Shown here in pieces: positions 10,217 to 19,968 of a stretch of 64,000 nt of DNA. The stretch lies in the NCBI GenBank assembly GCA_900466875.1, contig UBNQ01000016.1, forward strand, positions 1 through 64,000, in the 5' to 3' direction. This DNA is from Hyphomicrobiales bacterium (GTDB lineage Bacteria > Pseudomonadota > Alphaproteobacteria > Rhizobiales > Rhizobiaceae). The notes beneath the pieces were generated by a model. It ran no database searches. It was given only the letters and a program-made list of their open reading frames with translations, and was not told the origin of the DNA. The first letter of the stretch is position 1. Each line of letters starts with the position of its first letter. A program made the translations under genes and the position numbers.

Positions 10217-12796
10217 GTGATCACGTTGTTTGATGGTTTCGCGTACATGCATTTTCCGCCTTCCCGCAAAGACATTTCCCCAGTCGAAGACGCGAATTGG
10301 AGTGACGAACAGGAGTTCGTTGCGGCCAATGACGCGGAACGGCCTCTGCCGTTGCCGGAGCCTATCCCGGCTGTCGAGCTGGACCCCGAAAAGCTTCCGA
10401 CCTGGCAGCGTGCCTTTATCCTTGCGCCCAATGTGCGTTTTACCCGCACGCCCGGCCGTAGCCCGGCCAAACAGGGGGCGGATATTGGTGATCATGACGC
10501 CGATCCGGCAGTTGAGGGCGGACATGCGGAGGCATTGACCTCCGCGCATATGCCGCAACCGATCGTCATGCCGACAGGCAGAAACCAGCCGGTTCCACAT
10601 CACGTAAGTACAGGTTCCCAAGTGAATAATCTCCAGCGTCGGATCGGACAGGCATTCGCATCGGCTGCGCCTGCCGCTTCCGTTTCGCAGCCTATCGAGG
10701 CAGCTATTCAGCGGGTCGTTGAACAGCCGATTTACCGCCAGTCGGTCGCCGCAGCTCATACGCCATCGGAAAACGCAGCTGTCCACAACGCAGCGACCCG
10801 TCGCGTGACGTCCATTCCGGACCATCTCATCTGGGAGATGATGAGCCTGGGCGCTTCGGAAAATGTCGAGCAGAAGGTTTCGCCGCACACTCTTGCCGCT
10901 GCCCAGACCTTAGCCAAGCCGGTTTCGGCCGCGCTGAAGCCGACCGTCACCCGCTTCGTGCCGCCTGCTCCTGTGCCCGCCCCGATCCCGGTCGCCGTCG
11001 CAGCCATGCCGGTCATCGCTCCCGTCGTTCACGACGCGCCGTCTGCGATCGACCTCTATCGCCAGATCGCGATCAGGCAAGCTGTTCCGGCACAGGTCGC
11101 CATCGAGCCGCAGTCGGCGCCTTACATTGATGCTGCCGCCTATGCCACGCCAGTGGAAGCGCCGGTTGAACAGTCCATGCCGGTTATCGAACCGGTCGAG
11201 ATCCAGCCTGCGGCACCGGTGGCCGTTCGCAAGCCGCGCGTTCTGCAATTTGCCGAGGACTACACGTTCCCGGATATCGACCTTCTTCAGCCGGCGGTGC
11301 CGTGCGAAGAGCAGTCGATGAGCCAGGAGGCGCTGGAACAGAGCGCCGGATTGCTCGAAAGCATTCTCGAAGATTTCGGCGTCAAGGGCGAGATCATCGA
11401 CGTGCGCCCCGGCCCGGTCGTGACGCTTTACGAATTCGCTCCGGCTCCGGGCGTGAAATCCTCGCGCGTGATGAACCTGTCGGACGATATCGCGCGCTCC
11501 ATGTCGGCGCTGTCGGCCCGTGTCGCCGTCATTCCCGGCCGCAACGTCATCGGCATTGAGCTGCCGAACGTGGTGCGCGAGACCGTCTATCTGCGCGAAC
11601 TGGTCGAAAGCAATTCCTATATCGGTACCGATTATCGCCTGCCGCTCTGCCTCGGCAAGACGATCGGCGGCGAACCGGTGATCGCCGAACTGGCAAAGAT
11701 GCCCCACCTTCTCGTTGCCGGCACGACCGGTTCGGGCAAGTCGGTCGCCATCAACACGATGATCCTGTCGCTGCTCTACCATCTTCGTCCGGAAGAATGC
11801 CGGTTGATCATGGTCGACCCGAAGATGCTGGAACTCTCCGTTTATGACGGCATCCCGCACCTGCTGACGCCCGTCGTCACCGATCCGAAGAAGGCCGTTC
11901 TGGCGCTGAAATGGGCCGTGCGCGAGATGGAAGAGCGTTATCGCAAGATGTCGCGCCTCAACGTCCGCAATATCGACGGCTTCAATGCCCGCGTCGCCGA
12001 AGCGCGCAATCGCAACGAGACGATCATGATCAGCGTGCCCGTCGGCTTCGACCGCTCGACCGGCGAGCAGGTGTTCGAGGAACAGGCTCTCGACCTGACG
12101 GCACTGCCTTACATCGTCGTCATCGTCGATGAAATGGCCGACCTGATGATGGTCGCCGGCAAGGAAATCGAAGGCGCGATCCAGCGTCTGGCGCAGATGG
12201 CGCGTGCCGCGGGTATTCACCTGATCATGGCGACCCAGCGTCCGTCCGTCGATGTCATCACCGGCACGATCAAGGCGAACTTCCCGACCCGTATTTCCTT
12301 CCAGGTGACGTCGAAGATCGACAGCCGCACCATTCTGGGTGAGCAGGGTGCCGAACATCTTCTCGGCCAGGGTGATATGTTGCACATGAAGGGTGGCGGA
12401 CGTATTTCTCGTGTCCATGGTCCTTTCGTCTCTGATTACGAAGTCGAGAAGGTCGTTGCGCATCTGAAGACACAGGGCCAGCCGTCCTATCTCGGCAGCG
12501 TGACCGAGGACGAGGAAGACGACGGTATCGAGGAGGACGAGGACGCGGCCGTCTTCGATCAAACGTCGATGGGCGCGGAAGACAATGGCGACGATCTCTA
12601 TGAGCGTGCCGTCAAGATCGTCCAGCGCGACAAGAAGTGCTCGACCTCCTACATCCAGCGCCGCCTGTCGATCGGCTACAACCGTGCCGCCTCGCTTGTG
12701 GAGCGTATGGAAAAAGAAGGCCTTGTCGGCGCCCCGAATCATGTCGGCAAACGCGAAATCCTCGGCGCCCAGGCCGGGCGGGTGAGCGAGGAATAA
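10217..12796 (+). CDS. ftsK: FtsK/SpoIIIE-family DNA translocase without membrane domain
   Basis: An 859-residue DNA translocase. The N-terminal 360 residues are Pro/Ala-rich and low in order with no transmembrane helices. Then follow the alpha/beta motor domains: [14 protein letters not shown] start near 395, Walker [12 protein letters not shown] near 508, Walker [12 protein letters not shown] near 635, and RQR-type [12 protein letters not shown] near 675. The C-terminus has the gamma winged helix ([18 protein letters not shown]), which in FtsK reads KOPS sites and activates XerD. Canonical FtsK has four membrane helices at its N-terminus; their absence suggests a soluble paralogue rather than the divisome copy. 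The start is uncertain: GTG at 10217 or ATG at 10247. Confidence 0.88.
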   Translation: MITLFDGFAYMHFPPSRKDISPVEDANWSDEQEFVAANDAERPLPLPEPIPAVELDPEKLPTWQRAFILAPNVRFTRTPGRSPAKQGADIGDHDADPAVEGGHAEALTSAHMPQPIVMPTGRNQPVPHHVSTGSQVNNLQRRIGQAFASAAPAASVSQPIEAAIQRVVEQPIYRQSVAAAHTPSENAAVHNAATRRVTSIPDHLIWEMMSLGASENVEQKVSPHTLAAAQTLAKPVSAALKPTVTRFVPPAPVPAPIPVAVAAMPVIAPVVHDAPSAIDLYRQIAIRQAVPAQVAIEPQSAPYIDAAAYATPVEAPVEQSMPVIEPVEIQPAAPVAVRKPRVLQFAEDYTFPDIDLLQPAVPCEEQSMSQEALEQSAGLLESILEDFGVKGEIIDVRPGPVVTLYEFAPAPGVKSSRVMNLSDDIARSMSALSARVAVIPGRNVIGIELPNVVRETVYLRELVESNSYIGTDYRLPLCLGKTIGGEPVIAELAKMPHLLVAGTTGSGKSVAINTMILSLLYHLRPEECRLIMVDPKMLELSVYDGIPHLLTPVVTDPKKAVLALKWAVREMEERYRKMSRLNVRNIDGFNARVAEARNRNETIMISVPVGFDRSTGEQVFEEQALDLTALPYIVVIVDEMADLMMVAGKEIEGAIQRLAQMARAAGIHLIMATQRPSVDVITGTIKANFPTRISFQVTSKIDSRTILGEQGAEHLLGQGDMLHMKGGGRISRVHGPFVSDYEVEKVVAHLKTQGQPSYLGSVTEDEEDDGIEEDEDAAVFDQTSMGAEDNGDDLYERAVKIVQRDKKCSTSYIQRRLSIGYNRAASLVERMEKEGLVGAPNHVGKREILGAQAGRVSEE

Positions 12797-12964
12797 CCTG
12801 CTGGCCAGCCTTTGGTCAGGCAGTTCTTTTCGCCGACTTTCATATCCACGCCATCTTGCCCGGCCTCAAACCGTGCATGATGGCGTTTCTGTCTCGCCGC
12901 GCCGTTGAAACCGATCGAGTATGCGCGTGCTGAAGGGAGTTTCTCCCTTCGCGCGCTCTTGGCT

Positions 12965-14098
12965 ATGATAGAGGAAACGATTCTCAGATCGGTTATGTGG
13001 ATGCGTTACAATTTCGCGGATTTGCCTTTGCATCGGCTGATGGAGCCGGTCTGCCGAGCGACTGCGGCAATCACGCGCCTCGACGAGCGTATCTCCCGAT
13101 CGGCCACCGGGCCTGGATGGATCGAGCGGTCGCACTTCGTTGATGCAGTGGCTTCTCTCTGGATAGACGGCGAACTGGTTCACCTCGAAGATCTCGTCCT
13201 GCACGATGCGGCGATGGGCATCCGTGCGCCGACGCACGAACTGACGATCGCCTATGATATAATGCGCATGCGTCGACGTATCGTCGAGCATGAACCTGAC
13301 TGGGCCTTGAGCCGGGAGGGGCTGAGCCAGTTACGGGGGAAGGCGGCGGATCCGGATCCGTCCACCTCCGGCAAAACGCCGTTGGAAACCAAATCGGTCG
13401 TGATGCAGGATGACGAGGATCCGCTGGCCCGGTATCTGGCTGAAGTCGATGCGGCGGTTGCCCGAAGCGAGGCCGCGATCTCGCAGGCGCTGAACCAGTC
13501 TGCGCCATCCTACCCGAAGGAAAAGGCAGCGCTTCTTTACGAACCGGATTGGGACGAGGATGAGAGGCTTGCAGAATGGCAGGCAGTGCTTGAGGAAACC
13601 GCAGGTTTGCCGCCGGTTTTGCGCGCCGTGCTTTTGCTGGATGCCTGGAACCAGTTGCAGGTGCTCCAGCATGCGCCCTGGCTGGGCCGTCTGCTTGCCG
13701 CATCGCTTCTAAGGAGAGAGGGGGTCACCGTTGCCCATCTTGCCGCATTCAATCTGGGGCTGAAGCAGGTTGGGCGAGAGCGCCGGGCCAGCCGACAGCG
13801 GGATGTTCGCCTGATTGCCATGCTCGACGCGATCGCGGAAGCGGGCGAGACGGGACTGAAGGAACATGATCGCCTGGCGCTTGCGCGCCAGCAGATGGAG
13901 CATCGGATCGCAGGACGGCGACAGTCCTCGAAACTGCCGCAGCTTGTCGATCTCGTTTTATCCCGACCGATGGTCTCCTCGGGGATGATCGCAAAATCAC
14001 TGTCCGTGACCCCGCAAGGCGCGTTGAAGATCGCTTCGGAATTGCATCTGAGGGAGATGACCGGCCGAGGCCGTTTTCGCGCCTGGGGCATCATCTGA
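12965..14098 (+). CDS. RHE_PE00001-family protein (DUF1612 with C-terminal HTH)
   Basis: A protein of about 377 residues of a family almost restricted to Rhizobiales and often found on plasmids or chromids. The N-terminal part (MRYNFADLPLHRLMEPV, then LDERISRS) and the WIDGELVHLEDLVLHDA segment are family hallmarks. A linker with acidic runs follows, then a C-terminal DNA-binding-type HTH (SSGMIAKSLSVTPQGALKIASEL). The function is unknown to me; a DNA-binding or regulatory role is inferred only from the HTH. The start is uncertain: in-frame ATGs at 12965 and 13001 and a TTG at 12905 are all possible, and homology favours the later ones. Confidence 0.7.
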   Translation: MIEETILRSVMWMRYNFADLPLHRLMEPVCRATAAITRLDERISRSATGPGWIERSHFVDAVASLWIDGELVHLEDLVLHDAAMGIRAPTHELTIAYDIMRMRRRIVEHEPDWALSREGLSQLRGKAADPDPSTSGKTPLETKSVVMQDDEDPLARYLAEVDAAVARSEAAISQALNQSAPSYPKEKAALLYEPDWDEDERLAEWQAVLEETAGLPPVLRAVLLLDAWNQLQVLQHAPWLGRLLAASLLRREGVTVAHLAAFNLGLKQVGRERRASRQRDVRLIAMLDAIAEAGETGLKEHDRLALARQQMEHRIAGRRQSSKLPQLVDLVLSRPMVSSGMIAKSLSVTPQGALKIASELHLREMTGRGRFRAWGII

Positions 14099-14170
14099 CC
14101 GCATTTTTCGCATGATCGAGTGCGGATGCTGACCATGCGTGTCACTCGGGGCGTGTTTGGGGGCGGCTCC

Positions 14171-15367
14171 CTATTTCGACAATATGAACCTGCCATAGAG
14201 AACCGCATATCCACTGAAGCCCACAACCCACAATACCGCGGCCAATGGCAGGAGCAGCATCGTGTGCTGCGGCATCAGGGCGACAGCGATCCGCAGCAGG
14301 GCCGCGGTTACAATCGGAAGATAGATGACGAAAACCGTTGAAGCCGGAGCATGCAATGCCTGCCCGGAATGGCCGCGGGTCGCGCGGGTCATGACGGCAA
14401 GAGTCATCGTGCCGATCGCTCCCGATGTCCAGGCATGGATGCCGGCAGAGGTAAAGCCATTGTCGTTGGTAATCAGGGCAATGCCCGTCATGATGAAGCC
14501 GAGCGGTATGAACAGGAAAGCGACATGCAGGATCGTGACGAGCGGTTCATGGATCGTTCGCTCTGGACACCATTTCGCCTGACGGATCATTTGCAGGATA
14601 CCGGCGAGCAGCATCAAGATCCCGGCCTCCGTCCTCAGGTTTTCCAGCAGAAGAACCGCTGGCCAGGCAGCGAGCGCGATTGTCGAGATCACCATTGCAG
14701 CGAGGTCGAAACGGCCGAAAGGGGATGGTTCGCGGCCGGGACTGTGTTTTTTCAGCCAGTTTCCGGTAAAGCTGGGGATGATGCGGCCGCCGACGATGGC
14801 AATCATCAATATGATTGCTGCAACGGCGAGGCGTCCTGCGATCTCGACATGTTCGAAACGAGAAAATTCGTAGAGAAAAAGCGCCTGCGCCGCCGCGAGC
14901 AGGGCAATCACCGCCACCAGTTTGTAATTCCGCCTGTTTTTGGCCGCCACGAGTTCGCGAAATGCATAGAGGCCGACCAGAATCAGAAACGCCAGATTGA
15001 CGAAGGCTGCCGCGGGCAGGCCGATATTTTCCGACATGAATATTGCCACCCGCCCCGCCAGCCAGAGCGCAAACAACAGGACGAGCGGAGCGCCGCTCAG
15101 GTGTCTGCGCTTTGTCCAGTTGGGCATGGCTGTCAGCAGAAAACCGGCGATGACAGCCGGAACATAGCCGAACAGAAGTTCATGCTGGTGCCAGGCGATC
15201 GGCGAAAGCGCCGTCGGTATATGCAGAAAGCCGAGATACCACGGCACCCAGAGCAGGATCGACAGGGCCGCATAAAGCGCGCCGAACAAAAAGAATGGTC
15301 GAAAGCCTTCGAGCGTGAGGCTCGAAAGACGGATTTTCGGGGCGGAGGTGTTCGACATGCTTAACAT
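14171..15367 (-). CDS. nnrS: NnrS family membrane protein (first copy)
   Basis: A 398-residue haem-copper-type multi-pass membrane protein. NnrS proteins are expressed with denitrification genes under NnrR and protect cells against nitric oxide stress; the biochemical activity is not settled. About 12 hydrophobic segments are visible, with family motifs LEGFRPFFLFGALYA near the N-terminus, WHQHELLFGYVPAVIAGF near 60 and a His-rich late motif (MTRATRGHSGQAL) near 330, all likely haem or metal ligand regions. Its ATG at 15367 overlaps the stop of the second nnrS-like gene, so the two are translationally coupled. It is the last gene of a five-gene operon that starts at 19158 behind an NnrR-type site. 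Confidence 0.88.
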   Translation of the reverse strand: MLSMSNTSAPKIRLSSLTLEGFRPFFLFGALYAALSILLWVPWYLGFLHIPTALSPIAWHQHELLFGYVPAVIAGFLLTAMPNWTKRRHLSGAPLVLLFALWLAGRVAIFMSENIGLPAAAFVNLAFLILVGLYAFRELVAAKNRRNYKLVAVIALLAAAQALFLYEFSRFEHVEIAGRLAVAAIILMIAIVGGRIIPSFTGNWLKKHSPGREPSPFGRFDLAAMVISTIALAAWPAVLLLENLRTEAGILMLLAGILQMIRQAKWCPERTIHEPLVTILHVAFLFIPLGFIMTGIALITNDNGFTSAGIHAWTSGAIGTMTLAVMTRATRGHSGQALHAPASTVFVIYLPIVTAALLRIAVALMPQHTMLLLPLAAVLWVVGFSGYAVLYGRFILSK

Positions 15368-16581
15368 CTGTCCTGGTCGATTGTTGTGGTCGACCACAAG
15401 AGGGGAAGGTAGGCGTAAAGCCAGAGAAGAAAGGCGGCGGCCCAGGCAAGGGCGGATAGGCCGTATTGGCCACCGGGCAGGGTGAGGGATGGCCAGAACT
15501 CCGGTGTGACGCGCAGCGCCACAGCCGTGAGAAGGCAGAGAATGGCCGCGCGGGTGATGCGCGAAAAACCGAGCAGCTGGCCGGTATGGAGCAGACCGGC
15601 GATCGACAGGACCTGCAGCACACCGAGGCCAAGACCACCCATCAGCATCAGGTGCAGGCCCCCGAGCGTCGGGATATCGACGCCGATGCTGCCAAGGCCG
15701 ACGAGGAGAAGGCCCAGGCCGGCAAGCAGGCTCGACAGCCAGAGGCCTGCGACCTCGAACGTCCAGCCCTCCCGGCCGATAAAACCTTCGGCGACGCGGT
15801 CGAGAAAGGCCGCGCCTGTCGCCAGTATCAGGTAACCGCAGACCGCATTGGAAAACCCTGAAAACTCGGCGGCGATCAGCAGTCCTGCAAGCCCCGGCGC
15901 GAGATTGATCCGGCCCGGATGCGGCCAGTACGGCGAGGTTTCCTCACTCGGATCGAGAACGCGATTGGTAATCGGCACGCTAATGCGGGCCAGCGCCAGA
16001 CCGAGAAGACCAAGAAAGGCATATTGCATAAGCCGGATAGCGCGCTCGGCCAGATCGTAGGCATCCGTCAGCATGGAGAAACGCAGAAGGCCGGCGGCCA
16101 TTGCCAATGTCGCCAGCAGCAGAACGAAACCGGTCAGCCCCATCGTTCGTTTTTTCCAGCCGAGACAGGCGGCGTAGCCGACAAGGAAAACCAGCCAGAC
16201 CTGATCGAGAATGCCGCCCAGAAGGATTGCGGCGTCCATACCGAACAGGCCGGCGAGCCGGGCTGAAGTCCACAGGCCTGCGAGGATGAGCAGTGGCCTT
16301 CCCGAAAATCCCTTCGTATCCGTCCATTCGGGCAGAGCCGAGGTGAGAAACCCGAGCAATGAGGCTCCGAATGATCCAATCAGCATCTCCTGGGCATGCC
16401 ACTGAGCCGGCACGGTATTGTGCGCGAAGGGCAGGGCGAGCTGCCAGCCGACCACCCAAAGCAGAGGCCAGAGAGCGGCATGTAAGGCGGCAAGCGGGAA
16501 GAGCAGCCGCAGCCCTTCGGCGGTCGCTGCCCGCAGGATATTTCGCCATCCCGGAGAGGTATCAACGGGCATCACCGTCAT
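15361..16581 (-). CDS. NnrS-like membrane protein (second, divergent copy)
   Basis: A 406-residue polytopic membrane protein related to NnrS: EGLRLLFPLAALHAALWPLLW near residue 22, then WHAQEMLIGSFGASLLGFLTSALPEWT near 62-88, which is the same His-containing segment as in NnrS. It is more divergent than its neighbour: the late His-rich motif is replaced by GLLHTGQLLGFSR. Its start overlaps the ABC ATPase stop by 4 bp (ATGA) and its end overlaps the next nnrS gene. The tandem pair may form a heteromeric complex or handle different ligands. The family call is supported by motif order and context, not by an alignment. Confidence 0.78.
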   Translation of the reverse strand: MTVMPVDTSPGWRNILRAATAEGLRLLFPLAALHAALWPLLWVVGWQLALPFAHNTVPAQWHAQEMLIGSFGASLLGFLTSALPEWTDTKGFSGRPLLILAGLWTSARLAGLFGMDAAILLGGILDQVWLVFLVGYAACLGWKKRTMGLTGFVLLLATLAMAAGLLRFSMLTDAYDLAERAIRLMQYAFLGLLGLALARISVPITNRVLDPSEETSPYWPHPGRINLAPGLAGLLIAAEFSGFSNAVCGYLILATGAAFLDRVAEGFIGREGWTFEVAGLWLSSLLAGLGLLLVGLGSIGVDIPTLGGLHLMLMGGLGLGVLQVLSIAGLLHTGQLLGFSRITRAAILCLLTAVALRVTPEFWPSLTLPGGQYGLSALAWAAAFLLWLYAYLPLLWSTTTIDQDRC

Positions 16582-17324
16582 CCCGTCCTCCGTTCGTCCA
16601 GTTCCTCGACATGGCGAAACAGCGGGTCTTCCTTCATGAAACGCTGAACGGTTTCGAAAATCATCCGGTCGTCACGTTCGCCGGGTGTGAGCGGAACGTG
16701 TCGCTCTCCCGAAATGCCGTTTCCGCGCCGTTCGAGCACGACGACCCGATGGGCGATCCGCACGGCTTCTGTCATGTCATGGGTGATGAACAGGCCAGAA
16801 CGTCTGCCATTACCGGCATGGCGGATGACGATATCCTGCATATGGCGGCGAAGCGCCGGGTCGAGTGCGCTAAACGGCTCGTCGAAGAACAGGAAGTCGG
16901 CTTCACTTGCCAGCCCGCGTGCAATCGCGGTGCGCTGCTTCATGCCACCTGAAAGCTGGACCGGGTATTTGTCGAGATCCTCTTCTTCAAGAGCTGCCGC
17001 CGCGGCTGCGGCAAGCACCCTGTCTTGACGATCCCGACCCGAGAGCCTTTCCGGGAGCGCCATGCCGATATTCTTGCGCGCCGTGGCCCATGGCAGGAGC
17101 CTCGGTTCCTGAAACACGACTGCGTGTCGCGCATAGCTGCGGATGACACTGCCCTGTCGCGGTTCGACAAGCCCGGCGGCGATATGCAGAAGCGTGCTCT
17201 TGCCACAGCCGGATGGGCCGACCAGGGCCACCAGTTCGCCTTCGCCGATATCGAGTCCAACCCGGTCAAGAACCGTGCGTCCGAGAAAGGCGTGCCCGAT
17301 ATTGCTGAGAGCAAGGGCGTTCAT
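16578..17324 (-). CDS. ABC transporter ATP-binding protein (nitrate/sulfonate/taurine type)
   Basis: A 248-residue ABC ATPase. Walker A is GPSGCGKST near residue 38, the Q-loop is VVFQEPRLLPW near 75, the signature is QLSGGMKQR near 128, Walker B is FLFFDEPFSALD near 148 and the switch His is in FITHDMTEA near 182. The best matches by pattern are the SsuB/TauB/NrtD group. The ATG at 17324 overlaps the permease stop by 4 bp; the reading frame open further upstream is antisense-like and not coding. It is the third gene of the operon SBP - permease - ATPase - nnrS2 - nnrS1. Confidence 0.9.
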   Translation of the reverse strand: MNALALSNIGHAFLGRTVLDRVGLDIGEGELVALVGPSGCGKSTLLHIAAGLVEPRQGSVIRSYARHAVVFQEPRLLPWATARKNIGMALPERLSGRDRQDRVLAAAAAAALEEEDLDKYPVQLSGGMKQRTAIARGLASEADFLFFDEPFSALDPALRRHMQDIVIRHAGNGRRSGLFITHDMTEAVRIAHRVVVLERRGNGISGERHVPLTPGERDDRMIFETVQRFMKEDPLFRHVEELDERRTG

Positions 17325-18130
17325 CGTTTGACACCCCATGGCCGGGCAGCATGGCGCCAGGCTTCCAGCTCGGAACGGGTCGGCTGGATCAGCCCATATT
17401 CGACGGCGAGCAGGGCGCTCACCGACAGCAGGATCCAGGCAAGCGCATTCGCCACATCGAGGTTGGAGCGGGAGACCGCGAGCGCCTCGCCTATACCGCC
17501 GGCATTGGCGAGAAGTTCTGCCATGACGGCTGCCTTGAAAGCGGTCCCGAGCGCCATGACGAGGATTGGGAACAGGCGGTTCAGCATTTGCGGAATGGTG
17601 ATGCGGACAAATCGACGAACCTGCCCCATGCCGAGCGAGAGTGCCATGTCGTCGAGCAGCCTGTCGCGGCTGGCGATGCCCTCTGAGGCGCCGAGAAAAA
17701 CGATCGGCAGGCAGGCGACGGCAGCTGTCGTCGTCACCGTCGCCGAACCGGTGCCGAACCAGATCATCAGAAGCACGATCCAGGCGATCGGCGGCACACC
17801 GAGCATCAAGGTGATCTGCGGCTGAACGAGGCGCAGGATCGCTGGATGGAACCCTGCGATACATCCGGCGACGGTGCCGATCACGCCGGCAAGCGCAAAG
17901 CCCGAAAGTGCGCGCGACGAGGTGGTGAGCAGGAGCTGCCAGGCGGAAACATCGCCCAGAAGCGCCTGTGCGGCGGTGAGCGTTTCCAGTGGTGATGGCA
18001 GGATGAAACTGCCATAGGCTTCATGCACCACCTGCCAGAACGCTGCAAAAACGCTCAATCCCGCAAGGCCGGACCAGCCGGACCAGAGAAATTGCCCCGT
18101 TCTTGAAACGCGCTTGGCAAGTGAGTGCAT
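17321..18130 (-). CDS. ABC transporter permease (SsuC/TauC type)
   Basis: A 269-residue inner-membrane permease with about six transmembrane helices and the BPD_transp_1 coupling-loop (EAA) region near residue 180 (MALSLGMGQVRRFVRITIPQ). It should pair with the ATPase at 16578-17324 and the binding protein at 18139-19158. The ATG at 18130 was chosen because it sits 8 bp after the binding-protein gene and starts the first hydrophobic segment directly; the frame upstream is antisense to that gene. Confidence 0.88.
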   Translation of the reverse strand: MHSLAKRVSRTGQFLWSGWSGLAGLSVFAAFWQVVHEAYGSFILPSPLETLTAAQALLGDVSAWQLLLTTSSRALSGFALAGVIGTVAGCIAGFHPAILRLVQPQITLMLGVPPIAWIVLLMIWFGTGSATVTTTAAVACLPIVFLGASEGIASRDRLLDDMALSLGMGQVRRFVRITIPQMLNRLFPILVMALGTAFKAAVMAELLANAGGIGEALAVSRSNLDVANALAWILLSVSALLAVEYGLIQPTRSELEAWRHAARPWGVKR

Positions 18131-18138
18131 GGCTGACC

Positions 18139-19158
18139 TCACAGATACAAACTGTCGCCGGGAAGTTGTCCGCCGATCATCTGTGCATTGGTTTTGGCGA
18201 TTGCTTCCAGCAACGCCTCGATCTCGGGGCGCGCCTTTCTTGCGGGCGTTGCGACGAGATTGGAGAAAGGCACGGACTTTTCGATGACCGGCCAGGGCAG
18301 TTCCAGCGCCGAAGCGGCGTGGCCGGCTGCGGCTGCCGGGTTGGCTACCACCTCTGCGGTCGCTTTTTCGAGACCGGAGAGAAGGGGGGCGATCTTCTCC
18401 GGGTGGTCGCGCAGGAAGGCAGGCGCGAGCGCCAGCCCGGCTTGAGGCATGATGGACCCAAGCCCCGTCACGGCACCCCATTCCTTTTGCATGTCGATCG
18501 CGCGATGGACAGTCTTGCCGGTGGTGGAGGCCTTGATCATCGCCGCGGTTGCGGCAGGTTCGGGCACCAGCGCGGTCTCGATCCGGCCGGACAGCAGCAA
18601 CTGGATCGCTTCGATCGGCGAGCCGGAACGGCTGACCTTCACCTTGTCAGCCAGACCGTGATGCGCCAGCACGGCATCGAAAACCAGTTCCGGTGTGTCG
18701 TTGGGAAAGGGGACGGTGATTTCCCTGCCGGTGAGGTCGGCAATGCTGCGGATTTCAGGGTTGGTCGAGATCACGTAGAGCAGGCCATTGGTCATCACAT
18801 TGGCGAGCTTGACGCCGAAGCCGCGGGTGCTGAGGTTTGCCGCTGCCGTCACCGGCATGACCACGGCCTGCATGGTGCCGGAGGTCAGGCCCGCGCGCAT
18901 CTCATCGGGCGTGCGCCAGATGCGGAAACGCACCCGCTCGGCGACATCGCGCAGCAGGCCGGCGCCAACCGCGTAGGCAAGTGTGATCGAAGGGCCGGCC
19001 GGCGGGCCGTAAAGCACGAGTTCATCGAGTGTGGCGGCATTGACGCGACTGACGAAAGGAAATGCCAGCGCTGCAGCCGTGGCCGCATGCAAGAAGGAGC
19101 GGCGGTTGACGCCGTTCGGGGGGGCGGGTTTTTTATGTTGTTGTTCGAAGGGGTTCAC
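18139..19158 (-). CDS. ABC transporter substrate-binding protein, NMT1/SsuA-like
   Basis: A 339-residue periplasmic binding protein of the NMT1/SsuA/TauA type with a twin-arginine-like leader (NRRSFLHAATAAALAF near residues 18-33, cleavage after VNA). The start is a GTG at 19158. A typical two-lobe binding protein is suggested by TLAYAVGAGL near 58, the SGTMQAVVMP strand near 93 and LTGREITVPFPND near 143. The ligand is unknown: homologues bind nitrate/nitrite, sulfonates or pyrimidines. A perfect NnrR-type box 57 bp upstream places this importer in the nitric-oxide regulon, first in a five-gene operon with two nnrS genes. A nitrogen-oxide-linked substrate or metal/haem precursor is possible but not shown. 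Confidence 0.87.
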   Translation of the reverse strand: MNPFEQQHKKPAPPNGVNRRSFLHAATAAALAFPFVSRVNAATLDELVLYGPPAGPSITLAYAVGAGLLRDVAERVRFRIWRTPDEMRAGLTSGTMQAVVMPVTAAANLSTRGFGVKLANVMTNGLLYVISTNPEIRSIADLTGREITVPFPNDTPELVFDAVLAHHGLADKVKVSRSGSPIEAIQLLLSGRIETALVPEPAATAAMIKASTTGKTVHRAIDMQKEWGAVTGLGSIMPQAGLALAPAFLRDHPEKIAPLLSGLEKATAEVVANPAAAAGHAASALELPWPVIEKSVPFSNLVATPARKARPEIEALLEAIAKTNAQMIGGQLPGDSLYL

Positions 19159-19214
19159 AATGGGCTCTTTCCAAAAGGGCGGTTACCATCCTATCCGGTC
19201 ATCACGCCGCCTCT

Positions 19215-19228
19215 TTGCGTAAGCGCAA
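19215..19228. promoter_or_regulatory. NnrR-type operator, perfect match
   Basis: TTGCG-TAAG-CGCAA is a perfect match to the TTGCG-N4-CGCAA site known for NnrR, the NO-responsive Crp/Fnr regulator of alphaproteobacterial denitrifiers. It lies 57 bp before the ABC/nnrS operon and 56 bp after the nnrU stop. Confidence 0.85.
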
Positions 19229-19284
19229 AAAGCGGTGCGACAGGGCGGACACAAAGCTTAAAAACTGACCTTCGTCGGGACGCC

Positions 19285-19968
19285 CTACATGGTGGCCATG
19301 ATCAGTGGATCGGCGCCGAACAGAAAGGCATGGCCGCCGAGGAGAAGCCAAAGGGTGACGGCTGCCGTCAGTGCGAAGGCAAGCGCCATCGGGGAATCGA
19401 CCTTCACCCTGTTTCTGCCTGCCACTATTCCGGCCATAGGCAGCAGCGGATGATCCGCGCAAAACGCGCTCCAGCTTTCGCCAAACCGACATTTTGCCCT
19501 TCTGTACAGCATCAGGAAGCCGGCTGCGGAAAACAGGCCGAGACCGCCGAACAGGATAAGAGACCGCAGGTCGCCATTGGCGATCAGATGGCCTCCGGAC
19601 CATAAGAGAAAGCCCCACAAAACCGGATGGCGCGTGACGGCGACGATCGCGCCGGGTTGATCGACGTGCCGAAAGGTTATCGAGGCGGGATTGGGCGTGA
19701 AAAGACCGGCAAGGACGAGAAACATGCCAAGCGGTGCCAGCACGAGTGTCGTCATCGCACGGCCGCCGGAAGGCTCCCACAGTTCCACATAGGACGTGTT
19801 CAAGGCGGCACGGAACACCCAGCCGAGCAGCACGGTCGAGACGAGCGAATAGATCAGGAGATAGGTTTTTCGGCCGAGAATGGCGATTGCCCTGCTTCGC
19901 ACCGGTGGAAGTGCCGGTATCGAGTGCAGCAGGACGAAGGCAATCAGGGCGAGATAAAGCTGGCTCAA
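19285..19968 (-). CDS. nnrU: NnrU family membrane protein
   Basis: A 227-residue multi-pass membrane protein of the NnrU family, whose genes travel with nir and nor genes; its role in nitric oxide metabolism is known only genetically. Features include six or seven hydrophobic segments, the TPNPASITF motif near residue 110 and the VTRHPVLWGFLLWSGGH motif near 127, which are conserved in NnrU and related methyltransferase-fold membrane proteins. A TTG start at 19968 with GGAG 8 bases upstream overlaps the stop of the hemerythrin gene, so the two are coupled. The upstream extension of the frame is antisense-like. Confidence 0.85.
   Translation of the reverse strand: MSQLYLALIAFVLLHSIPALPPVRSRAIAILGRKTYLLIYSLVSTVLLGWVFRAALNTSYVELWEPSGGRAMTTLVLAPLGMFLVLAGLFTPNPASITFRHVDQPGAIVAVTRHPVLWGFLLWSGGHLIANGDLRSLILFGGLGLFSAAGFLMLYRRAKCRFGESWSAFCADHPLLPMAGIVAGRNRVKVDSPMALAFALTAAVTLWLLLGGHAFLFGADPLIMATM

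Noticed and set aside
10910..12742. 610-codon minus-strand frame across ftsK
   Set aside because: Antisense shadow of the FtsK motor domains, with no ribosome site or motif.
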